Part shown: positions 15,752 to 23,298 of the stretch, one piece after another | How positions within the stretch are numbered: the stretch's first letter is position 1 | Layout: every line of letters begins with the position of its first letter | Assembly: GCF_002001005.1 (NCBI RefSeq) | Contig: NZ_MUNX01000087.1 | Coordinates: 1 to 64,000 of the forward strand | DNA length: 64,000 nt | Origin: Flavobacterium sp. A45 | GTDB lineage: Bacteria; Bacteroidota; Bacteroidia; Flavobacteriales; Flavobacteriaceae | Reading direction: 5' to 3' | Made by a program: the position numbers and the translations under genes | The notes under the pieces: generated by a model | The model's database searches: none | Told to the model about the DNA's origin: nothing | What the model saw: only the letters and a program-made list of their open reading frames with translations

Positions 15752-17103
15752 TATTCCTCCTCCTCTTTCTTAATTACCTTTCTGGCTACTTCAATCTTGA
15801 ATTTCTTGCCTTTCATTTTTTCGTCCTTTATGGCTTCAAGTAAATCTTTGACTTTATTGAATTTCACTGCAGCAAATGAGATAAAATCTTTCACTTCAAT
15901 TAATCCCAAATCTCCTTTTTCTAATTTCCCTTTTTGGGAAAAGAAACCTACGATGTCAATTTTATTGAGTTTGTTTTTCTTTCCGCCACTAATATAAATG
16001 GTTTGAAACTCGGGAGGTTTTGGCAATGAGGCAGCTTTTTCCACATCCAGAACTTCCATACTGTAATCCAGATAGTCCATTTTTTTCTCGCTCTCATGAG
16101 CAATCACATAAGCCGTTCCCGAAGCCAACATACGCGCAGTACGGCCATTTCTATGGGTAAACTCATCTTCTTTCAAAGGTAAATGATAGTGGATTACATG
16201 CTTCATTTCGGGAATATCAAGTCCACGAGCCGCAAGATCGGTAGTTATTAAATAACTCATACTTCCATTACGGAATTGAATCAATGATCGTTCACGCTCA
16301 TCCTGATCCATACCACCATGATAATAAGTGGCATAAATTCCTTTTTCATTCAAGGTATCACTAATACGTTCTGCAGCATCACGATGATTGCAAAAAACAA
16401 TAGCCGACTGTGATTTCAAAGAGCAAATCAGGTTAAATAAACTTCCCAGTTTGTCTTTTTCTTTCGAAATTACCATTTTGGTGGCCAGATTACTTTCCTG
16501 TTCCTCTTCGGTTGGAATAAAATCCAAGATTGTTGGATTCACAACTCGAGTATATTTTGGAATTTCAATATCAGATGTAGCCGAAACCAATACTCGTTTG
16601 TTGAGTTTGCTCAATTTACCAATAATGAAAGACATTTGTTCATGGAAACCCAACTGCAGGGATTTGTCGAACTCGTCCAGAATTAAAGTTTGGATTTTGT
16701 CCAATCGAAAAGTGCCTCTGTCGATATGGTCTGCAATTCTACCTGGAGTTCCAATTAAAACTGCTGGAGGATTACTTAAATTTTTAATTTCTGTCTCAAT
16801 GGAATGCCCTCCGTAACAAACATTTACTTTGTAATCGGTACCCATTTTTTTCCAAACCTGTTCAATCTGCAATCCTAATTCGCGTGATGGAACTAGAATC
16901 AAACATTGAACCGATAAAATTTCGGGTTGCAGCATTTCGAAAATCGGCAATAAAAATGCCAATGTTTTTCCAGAACCTGTTGGAGAAAGGAGTAAAACAT
17001 TATTGTCATTTAGGATGACATCTTGTGCAACTTCTTGCATTTCATTTAGGCTTTCGATACCTAAATTCAATAATATATTGTTGGAATGGTGTTTCTTATT
17101 CAT
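15751..17103 (-). CDS. DbpA-like ATP-dependent RNA helicase with DEFD motif
   Basis: A 450-residue SF2 helicase acting on RNA, probably ribosome assembly. Motif I is PTGSGKT (41-47), motif Ia PSRELGLQ, motif II DEFD (143-146) instead of DEAD, motif III SAT, and the C-terminal motif VI reads HRNGRTARM instead of HRIGRTGR. The last ~75 residues (TIYISGGKKNKLNKIDIVGFF onward) form a DbpA-type RNA-binding domain that in DbpA targets 23S rRNA helix 92. The ATPase residues are kept, so activity is expected. A TACCTTTG box lies exactly four bases before ATG, suggesting a leaderless mRNA. Confidence 0.88.
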   Translation of the reverse strand: MNKKHHSNNILLNLGIESLNEMQEVAQDVILNDNNVLLLSPTGSGKTLAFLLPIFEMLQPEILSVQCLILVPSRELGLQIEQVWKKMGTDYKVNVCYGGHSIETEIKNLSNPPAVLIGTPGRIADHIDRGTFRLDKIQTLILDEFDKSLQLGFHEQMSFIIGKLSKLNKRVLVSATSDIEIPKYTRVVNPTILDFIPTEEEQESNLATKMVISKEKDKLGSLFNLICSLKSQSAIVFCNHRDAAERISDTLNEKGIYATYYHGGMDQDERERSLIQFRNGSMSYLITTDLAARGLDIPEMKHVIHYHLPLKEDEFTHRNGRTARMLASGTAYVIAHESEKKMDYLDYSMEVLDVEKAASLPKPPEFQTIYISGGKKNKLNKIDIVGFFSQKGKLEKGDLGLIEVKDFISFAAVKFNKVKDLLEAIKDEKMKGKKFKIEVARKVIKKEEEE

Positions 17104-17107
17104 TTTG

Positions 17108-17115
17108 CAAAGGTA
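17108..17115 (-). promoter_or_regulatory. -7 box directly before the helicase start
   Basis: On the minus strand TACCTTTG is followed by four bases and then ATG (17103). With a start point 4-5 nt after the box, transcription would begin at the start codon itself. Confidence 0.6.
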
Positions 17116-17222
17116 ATCAAAAATAACACTTTGTTTTCAATACTGAAATCACTCCTTTTCAGACATAACATTTCGATAACTTTTATACAATATCAAATGA
17201 AGAATAGAACCAAAGACTACCT

Positions 17223-18407
17223 TTAAAAAGCTTCGGTAATCCTGAAATAAAATCCCCAATCACCACGACCTACTGCGACATCTATACCTGCATTTACTTT
17301 TTGACCCGCCTTTTCAATTACCTGATAACGAGCACCGGCACCAATACTTGGCAATGGCTTACTCCAAGATGCACCTGAATTATACCAATCTCCTGCTGCG
17401 GCTCCTTCTTCGGACTTTCGATAAGCAATTCCAAGTCCAACAAACCCAACATATCCCCATTTTTTATAAAAATTATTTCGAAACTCAGATTGGACTGTAT
17501 AAGTTTGATTTCCTCTATATTCTCCTTGAGTATAGCCCCTTAAATCTGTTTGACCAATATAATCCTGCGAAGCAAAAGGGACATCGCCAAAATTGGCTTT
17601 CATTGCAAAGCGACTGGCTAAAATTTTGTGGTCACCCAATTTCTTATAATGGTTTACATATAACATCGTTTTAATAAAATCATTGTCGTTATCCAGCCAT
17701 TCGGGTATCATTGAAAATCTTCCGTCAACAAAAAGCCCATCACTCGGATTGTAGATACTGTTTCGAGTATCGTAACTAATTGGTACGGACAGTGAATTAA
17801 TGTTATTGGGTTCTACTTGTTCACTACCATCAGGAAGGGTGACAATTACATCCGATCGCATCATGAATCCACCAATTCCTAAATAAAAATTTTCGAAAAC
17901 TCTTCTCTGCAATGCAAATGCAAATAAAGCCCCTTTTGTAGTATAAGGTGTTTCATAGACTCCAGCCTGACCTCCGTCGACGTCTTCAAAAGTTTGAAAA
18001 GCCTGAAAATTATAATTTATGTATCCAACCGCTGCAAGAATTCTCCAATAATCTTCCATAAGATAAAGACGTGTCCCTAACATAATGTAGTAAGAATCGT
18101 TTGTGGCATAATTACCAACACCTATAACTCTGGAAAGAGGTGCTTTTTTTGAATTGTCAGCCTTAAAAAGCCCCATAGCTATTACCCCAATTCCCGCTCC
18201 TTGAGAACGATCATATGTCAAAGTAGGTAATGGCATGAAAGCAAATTTCTTTTCTTTCTTTTTGACTGTATCTTTGATTGTGTCCAAAACAGCCAATTTT
18301 GACTTAAGAATTTCACTTTCAACAAAGAAAAATGTTTTGTTTGTAGTGTACGAAAAAGCATTGAGGACATTAAATAAAAATACAATTAACAGGATTCTTT
18401 TTTTCAT
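17223..18407 (-). CDS. BamA/TamA-like outer-membrane beta-barrel protein
   Basis: A 394-residue protein with a signal peptide (residues 1-20, before TTNKT) and a long series of amphipathic beta strands ending in FYFRITEAF, the aromatic C terminus typical of outer-membrane barrels. The part from MPLPTLTYDRSQGAGIGV resembles the surface antigen/Omp85 barrel without POTRA domains; the segment around DGLFVDGRFS and GQTDLRGY fits loop 6 and its strands. Role unknown; it may be a lipid or protein export barrel, or an orphan. It is a single gene, 120 bp upstream of the helicase gene in the same direction. Confidence 0.75.
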   Translation of the reverse strand: MKKRILLIVFLFNVLNAFSYTTNKTFFFVESEILKSKLAVLDTIKDTVKKKEKKFAFMPLPTLTYDRSQGAGIGVIAMGLFKADNSKKAPLSRVIGVGNYATNDSYYIMLGTRLYLMEDYWRILAAVGYINYNFQAFQTFEDVDGGQAGVYETPYTTKGALFAFALQRRVFENFYLGIGGFMMRSDVIVTLPDGSEQVEPNNINSLSVPISYDTRNSIYNPSDGLFVDGRFSMIPEWLDNDNDFIKTMLYVNHYKKLGDHKILASRFAMKANFGDVPFASQDYIGQTDLRGYTQGEYRGNQTYTVQSEFRNNFYKKWGYVGFVGLGIAYRKSEEGAAAGDWYNSGASWSKPLPSIGAGARYQVIEKAGQKVNAGIDVAVGRGDWGFYFRITEAF

Positions 18408-18508
18408 CTGAAACTTTCTTTAAATGATGAGTTTTATTTTCAACTATTTACTACAAATGAGGCAAGTCTAAGATACTATTTTTTGGACAAAAATTAATTT
18501 AAATTAAT

Positions 18509-18516
18509 TACATTTG
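18509..18516 (+). promoter_or_regulatory. -7 box of the M14 peptidase gene
   Basis: TACATTTG matches TAnnTTTG and ends 25 nt before the ATG at 18541. It supports that ATG over the TTG at 18514, which lies inside the box. Confidence 0.6.
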
Positions 18517-18540
18517 AAACCCAAATTCAAAATTAACCTT

Positions 18541-20271
18541 ATGCAATTCATTCGCTTTTGTTTCCTGCTGATCACCGTTTCCGTTTTTGCCCAAAAGAAC
18601 AATAAATACACTACTTTTTTCGAAAAAGGAAATGGAAACCAATCGGCTGATTATACAGAAACAATGGCTTTTTATACGCTTTTGGCTCATGATTTTTCAA
18701 CAGTAAAAATGGAAAAAATGGGATTGACAGATAGTGGCGAACCTTTATACATGATTACTTTCAACCCTGAAAAGAAATTTAATTTTAATGAAATTCAAAA
18801 AAACAAAGCTGTACTATTTCTCAATAATGGGATTCACGCAGGCGAACCGGACGGCATAGACGCTACGATGCAGTTGTTTCGGGATTTGGCTTTAGGCAAA
18901 ATAAAAACACCAAAAAACACCGTAATAGTTACCATTCCTATTTATAATATCGGTGGCGCTTTGAACAGAAATTCCTCTTCCAGAGCCAACCAAGAAGGCC
19001 CGGAAGAATACGGTTTTCGGGGCAATGCCAGAAACTATGATTTGAATCGCGATATGATTAAATCCGATACACGAAACACCAAAAGTTTTGTTGAAATCTA
19101 TCACAAAATAAACCCAGATGTTTTTATCGATAATCATGTTAGTAATGGCTCCGATTATCAATACAAATTAACCTATATCATGACTCAGCATAATAAATTG
19201 GGAACTGTTCTTGGAGACTTTATGAATAACGAAATGATGCCATTTATTGTAAAAGATTTGGAACAAAAAAACATTCCAACAACGCCTTATGTCAATGCAT
19301 TCGAGGAAACACCCGACAATGGTTTCGTGCAATTTTCGGATACACCAAGATATACAACAGGTTATACTTCGCTGTTTAATACTATCGGTTTCGTTGTTGA
19401 AACCCATATGCTAAAAAAATATGCTGATCGTGTAAAAGCTACTTATGAATACATGATTTCCACTCTTGCTTTTACCGATTTGAATTATAAAAAATTAAAA
19501 GAACTGCGTGCCAAAAATGAAGAACAATACAAACCTAAAAAGTCCTATCCTATTGAATGGAAAATAGACAGCTCAAAGGCGACAACTTTTCTGTTTTCTG
19601 GCTTTGAGGCTTCTTACAAAAAAAGTGAGGTCACGACGGGACAACGATTATTTTATGACAGAACCAAACCGTACCAAAAGAACATACCTTATATCAAAGA
19701 GTACAAATCGGTAAAAGAAGTTACGATTCCGAAATCTTATATTATTCCAAAAGGCTACTGGAATGTCATTGATTTATTAAAAAGTAATAACTGCAACTAC
19801 ACACAGTTAAAAAAAGACACAATTATTGAAGTCGAAAGTTATAAAATTACCGATTACAAAACGTCAAGCCAAGCTTATGAGGGACATTATCCGCACAGAA
19901 ACACAAAATTGAAGGCAAGTATTGAAAAGAAAACTTTCAGCAAAGGAGATTATGTATTTTCGACTGAACAAAAAGCGGTAAAATATTTACTGGAAACTTT
20001 AGAACCCGAAGCTGTTGATTCGTTCTTCAACTGGAACTTTTTCGATAGCATTTTACAACAAAAAGAAGGGTATTCAGAATATGTTTTTGAGGATTTGGCC
20101 GCCCAACTTTTAAAAGACAACCCTAGTTTAAAAATTGAATTGGAAAGCAAAGTCAATAATGACCCTGCATTTGCAAAAAATAGCGAAGCACAATTGGATT
20201 GGGTTTATAAACATTCCAAATTCTATGAAAAAGAACATTTACAATATCCAGTTTATAGATTACTCAACTAA
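18541..20271 (+). CDS. Exported M14-family zinc carboxypeptidase
   Basis: A 576-residue protein with signal peptide MQFIRFCFLLITVSVFAQ. The M14 zinc site is visible as HAGE (H99, E102) and a later IDNHVSNG histidine; NRDMIK is in the position of the substrate-binding NR motif, and VVETHM is a candidate for the catalytic glutamate. The C-terminal ~230 residues are an additional region without a clear family. It probably cleaves C-terminal residues of exogenous peptides or muropeptides in the periplasm. The start is set by a -7 box at 18509-18516. It converges on the NUDIX gene with an 8-bp gap and no terminator. Confidence 0.85.
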   Translation: MQFIRFCFLLITVSVFAQKNNKYTTFFEKGNGNQSADYTETMAFYTLLAHDFSTVKMEKMGLTDSGEPLYMITFNPEKKFNFNEIQKNKAVLFLNNGIHAGEPDGIDATMQLFRDLALGKIKTPKNTVIVTIPIYNIGGALNRNSSSRANQEGPEEYGFRGNARNYDLNRDMIKSDTRNTKSFVEIYHKINPDVFIDNHVSNGSDYQYKLTYIMTQHNKLGTVLGDFMNNEMMPFIVKDLEQKNIPTTPYVNAFEETPDNGFVQFSDTPRYTTGYTSLFNTIGFVVETHMLKKYADRVKATYEYMISTLAFTDLNYKKLKELRAKNEEQYKPKKSYPIEWKIDSSKATTFLFSGFEASYKKSEVTTGQRLFYDRTKPYQKNIPYIKEYKSVKEVTIPKSYIIPKGYWNVIDLLKSNNCNYTQLKKDTIIEVESYKITDYKTSSQAYEGHYPHRNTKLKASIEKKTFSKGDYVFSTEQKAVKYLLETLEPEAVDSFFNWNFFDSILQQKEGYSEYVFEDLAAQLLKDNPSLKIELESKVNNDPAFAKNSEAQLDWVYKHSKFYEKEHLQYPVYRLLN

Positions 20272-20279
20272 AAATCACT

Positions 20280-20882
20280 TTATTTAATCAGTTTTTCTTC
20301 CTCAAACAATAATTTAATATTCTCATAGGAATTCTTCAAAGCCTCCTTTATTTGATCTGGGTTCAACCAGGCTACTTTTTCAATTCCTTCTTCTAACTGG
20401 CCAATTGGAGTACCTTCAAATGTTGACTGCATTTCAAACCAATGGGTGATTTTTAATTTGTATTTCCCGTTTCGTTTAAAAACATGATAGGTTTTTTGTA
20501 GCTTTCTAACAATTTCCAATTCATTTACGCCCGTTTCTTCTTCAACTTCGCGCATAGCCGTTTTTTCAATTAGCTCTCCTTTATCTGTTCCTCCTTTAGG
20601 CAAATCCCATTTTCCATTTCTAAAAATGAATAAAACTTCACCCTTTTTATTATAGACCAATCCTCCTCCAGCTTTATTAACAGGAATTTTTGCTTTCAAC
20701 GTTTTCATTATCACACTTTCATCAGGGTGATATAAATACGCTTTCTTAATTTTATTTTGAAACATTTTTACAATAACTTGCTCAACATCAATACTGTCTA
20801 ACAAGAAAAGTTGAAAATCCGTCTCCTTAGAGATTTGATTTGTCAAAAAAAGTGGTTTGTCGTTAACAAAAACTTTATACAT
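20280..20882 (-). CDS. NUDIX hydrolase
   Basis: A 200-residue protein. The NUDIX box GxxxxxExxxxxxxREUxEExGU is complete (GGTDKGELIEK...REVEEETGV) in the C-terminal ~130 residues, so it hydrolyses a nucleoside-diphosphate-X compound. The first ~65 residues (MYKVFVNDKPLFLTNQ) form an extra N-terminal domain common in Bacteroidota homologues. The ATG at 20882 is chosen because the frame upstream lies entirely within pyrE. The start is only 7 bp from the divergent pyrE start, so each gene's promoter must overlap the other gene's 5' end. Confidence 0.88.
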   Translation of the reverse strand: MYKVFVNDKPLFLTNQISKETDFQLFLLDSIDVEQVIVKMFQNKIKKAYLYHPDESVIMKTLKAKIPVNKAGGGLVYNKKGEVLFIFRNGKWDLPKGGTDKGELIEKTAMREVEEETGVNELEIVRKLQKTYHVFKRNGKYKLKITHWFEMQSTFEGTPIGQLEEGIEKVAWLNPDQIKEALKNSYENIKLLFEEEKLIK

Positions 20883-20885
20883 TTG
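20856..20885 (+). promoter_or_regulatory. pyrE promoter overlapping the NUDIX start codon
   Basis: TTTG at 20856-20859 (-33 type) and TACATTTG at 20878-20885 (-7 type) are 18 nt apart. The box is followed by four bases and then the pyrE ATG at 20890, so transcription should begin at or beside the start codon. The box covers the NUDIX ATG (20880-20882), so the two genes should interfere with each other. Confidence 0.65.
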
Positions 20886-20889
20886 TATT

Positions 20890-21531
20890 ATGATTTTTAA
20901 TAAAGATACAGCCGAAAAAACAGCCGAATTGCTTTTGCAAATAAATGCAATTAAATTGAATCCAGGAAATCCTTTTACATGGGCTTCCGGATGGAAATCG
21001 CCTATATATTGCGATAATCGTTTAATCCTCTCGTTTCCAGCCATAAGAAATTATGTCCGAGACGAATTTTCTAAGAACATTGAGAAACAATTTGGGAAAC
21101 CAGATGTGATTGCAGGTGTAGCCACTGGAGCAATAGGCATAGGAATGCTGGTTGCAGAGAGCATGGGACTTCCTTTTGTATATGTTCGCCCAGAACCCAA
21201 AAAACATGGTCGTCAAAATCAAGTAGAAGGTTTCCTGCAAAAAGGACAAAGCGTAGTAATTATTGAAGATTTAATCAGTACTGGAAACAGTAGTTTGCTT
21301 GCCGTTGAAGGCTTACGAGAAGCAGGAGCAGTGATAAAAGGAATGGCAGCTATATTTACTTATGGTTTTGATGTTGCCGACCAAAATTTCAAAAATGCTA
21401 AAATAGATTTATACACTTTGAGTAACTATCAAAATTTATTGAATTTGGCAGTCGCAAAAAGTTACATAACCGAAAAAGAAGAGCAAACTTTGAGAGAATG
21501 GAATATAAGTCCATCAACTTGGAACGTATAA
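20890..21531 (+). CDS. pyrE: Orotate phosphoribosyltransferase
   Basis: A 213-residue cytosolic enzyme that makes orotidine 5'-phosphate from orotate and PRPP in pyrimidine synthesis. The PRPP-binding motif VVIIEDLISTGNS is present at residues ~118-130; RPEPKKHGRQNQVEG is the flexible catalytic loop with the essential lysine and histidine. The ATG at 20890 (MIFNKDTAEK) is preferred over an upstream in-frame ATG that lies within the NUDIX gene, because the -7 box ends at 20885. It is followed 81 bp later by the SRPBCC gene, probably in one operon. Confidence 0.95.
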   Translation: MIFNKDTAEKTAELLLQINAIKLNPGNPFTWASGWKSPIYCDNRLILSFPAIRNYVRDEFSKNIEKQFGKPDVIAGVATGAIGIGMLVAESMGLPFVYVRPEPKKHGRQNQVEGFLQKGQSVVIIEDLISTGNSSLLAVEGLREAGAVIKGMAAIFTYGFDVADQNFKNAKIDLYTLSNYQNLLNLAVAKSYITEKEEQTLREWNISPSTWNV

Positions 21532-21612
21532 ATTAGGGCAGACCCGAGCGATAGCCAACAGACAAAGCATTTTTTGATTAAAAAAAAGAAAAACAAACAT
21601 TAAAATATAATT

Positions 21613-22005
21613 ATGAACTTAGAAAGTCCAAAAGTTACGGTTGAAAAATCAAGTCAAGAATTATTCGATTTATTGAGCGATGTAAAAAACTTCGAAAAAT
21701 TAATGCCCGATAATATCGCAAAATTTGAAGTAACCGGAGAAGATGCTTTTATTTTTGGATTAAAAGGAATGCCTGAAATCAAATTAAAGATGAAAGAAAA
21801 AGTAGCTCCAAACAAAATTGTTTTGGGTGCTGCAAGCGACAAACTTCCTTTCACTTTAGTAGCTAATATTGATACCATTTCAGAAAGTTCAAGTGCTGTA
21901 AAACTCGATTTTGAAGGCGAATTTAATGCGATGATGGCTATGATGATAAAAGGACCAATTAGCAAATTCATCGAGACCTTGGCCAACAATATGACAAAAC
22001 TTTAA
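21613..22005 (+). CDS. SRPBCC/START-like small protein
   Basis: A 130-residue cytosolic protein with the beta-alpha-beta helix-grip layout of the SRPBCC (polyketide cyclase/START) superfamily: an N-terminal strand, DLLSDVKNFEKLMP (the helix after strand one), alternating strands, and a C-terminal long helix (MMIKGPISKFIETLANNM). These proteins bind a hydrophobic ligand; the ligand is unknown. It follows pyrE in many flavobacteria, which is all that context says. A terminator follows at 22026. Confidence 0.75.
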   Translation: MNLESPKVTVEKSSQELFDLLSDVKNFEKLMPDNIAKFEVTGEDAFIFGLKGMPEIKLKMKEKVAPNKIVLGAASDKLPFTLVANIDTISESSSAVKLDFEGEFNAMMAMMIKGPISKFIETLANNMTKL

Positions 22006-22025
22006 TATCTTTTTATTTAAGAGTA

Positions 22026-22060
22026 AAGCCTTTTAGTTTTTGCTAAAAGGCTTTTTTTTT
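22026..22060. terminator. Intrinsic terminator after pyrE-SRPBCC
   Basis: Arms 22026-22036 and 22043-22053 (AAGCCTTTTAG) pair perfectly with a 6-nt loop and a T run follows. It also serves as the end of the convergent birA transcript. Confidence 0.9.
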
Positions 22061-22086
22061 TATAACAATAAAAAAGGAATCTTATC

Positions 22087-22815
22087 CTAGTACAACATTT
22101 GCACCTCTTTCAGATTATATTCACAAATGCTGTCATCTTCCAAAAGAATCTGAAGCTTCCCTATTGAAGAAACCCCTTTTATAATCCCCATAAAATTGCT
22201 TTCTTTTTCATCTGTAAACGCTGTAGGAATGCCTATTTTGAATAATCCACTAACATACTCTTCCCATAAACCAGAAGAAATTGCACTGTAATTAGCAATC
22301 ATTTGTTCCATTTGGACTACTATTCCCAATAGAATTTCTTCTTTATCAAAAAAAGAATCGCAAATCAATGCCAGTGATGATGCTCGTGGTAAATTTTCAA
22401 ATTTCATTTGATTCAAATTCAACCCAAGCCCGACAATGGATGTAATTGCTCCAGTTCCTTTTATACTATTCTCAATCAATATGCCACCTATTTTCTTATT
22501 TGCTGACATAATGTCGTTAGGCCATTTTACGCTTAATTCGGGAATATTATACTTTTTTAAGGTTCGAATTACAGCTAAAGAGACCACTACATTCAAATCA
22601 AAAACTGTCTCATTGTCAAATAAAAATTCCTTAATCAAAACACTCATTATAAGATTCTTACCTGGTTCAGAATTCCACTTGGCTCCCATTTGCCCCTTCC
22701 CTTTCAATTGATTATCAGCAGTAACTACAGTGAAATTTTGAACCTCTTGTTTGTTCGATAAACCTTTTAAAAACTCATTTGTAGAATCTATGGCATCGAG
22801 TTTGATTAGCTTCAT
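22087..22815 (-). CDS. birA: Biotin--[acetyl-CoA-carboxylase] ligase
   Basis: A 242-residue single-domain biotin protein ligase. DSTNEFLK is the N-terminal signature; KGKGQMGAKWNSEPGKNLIMS carries the GRGRxGR/W-type biotinyl-AMP loop; VKWPNDI with the essential lysine and GGILIE follow. There is no N-terminal DNA-binding domain, so it does not regulate biotin genes as E. coli BirA does. I chose the ATG at 22815 (MKLIKLDAIDSTN). It is divergent from rsfS with a 96-bp gap. Confidence 0.92.
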   Translation of the reverse strand: MKLIKLDAIDSTNEFLKGLSNKQEVQNFTVVTADNQLKGKGQMGAKWNSEPGKNLIMSVLIKEFLFDNETVFDLNVVVSLAVIRTLKKYNIPELSVKWPNDIMSANKKIGGILIENSIKGTGAITSIVGLGLNLNQMKFENLPRASSLALICDSFFDKEEILLGIVVQMEQMIANYSAISSGLWEEYVSGLFKIGIPTAFTDEKESNFMGIIKGVSSIGKLQILLEDDSICEYNLKEVQMLY

Positions 22816-22911
22816 GTGTACTATTTTTTGTAAAACATAATTTAATATTATGTTAAGGTTCAAAATTAATCACAAAAAATGGTAACTTTACAAACTTATA
22901 TAAAAAATTAA

Positions 22912-23283
22912 ATGGCGAAAAAGACTATAAACAATGATGTTCTATTGGCGAACATTATAAAAGGAATAGAAGAAGTAAAAGGAAGTGATATCGATATTTT
23001 AGATTTAAGAGAAATAGACACTGCAGTATGTGACTATTTTGTTATTTGTAATGGTAATTCAAACACTCAAGTGAATGCCATCGTTAATTCTATTCAAAAA
23101 ACAGTTTCTAAAGATTTAAAAGACAAACCTTGGCACGTTGAAGGTTCTGATGTAGCCGAATGGGTGCTGATGGACTATGTTCACATTGTTGTACATGTAT
23201 TTCAAAAACACATCCGTGAATATTATAACATTGAAAGTCTTTGGGGTGATGCCAAAATCACTAAAATAGAAAACAAATATTAA
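22912..23283 (+). CDS. rsfS: Ribosomal silencing factor RsfS
   Basis: A 123-residue RsfS (Iojap/DUF143) protein that binds L14 of the 50S subunit and blocks subunit joining in starvation. The family motifs DIDILDLREIDTAVCDYFVIC and WVLMDYVHIVVHVF are present, each in the expected place. A TAACTTTA element at 22883-22890 is an imperfect -7 box. ftsH begins 15 bp after the stop, so the two are co-transcribed. Confidence 0.94.
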   Translation: MAKKTINNDVLLANIIKGIEEVKGSDIDILDLREIDTAVCDYFVICNGNSNTQVNAIVNSIQKTVSKDLKDKPWHVEGSDVAEWVLMDYVHIVVHVFQKHIREYYNIESLWGDAKITKIENKY

Positions 23284-23298
23284 AGAAATAATCTTCTA

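Noticed and set aside
21533..21570. GGGCAGACCCGAGCGATAGCC segment between pyrE and the SRPBCC gene as a third hairpin-repeat copy
   Set aside because: It lacks the A/T stem and the TAGCCC start block; only a few shared short words remain.
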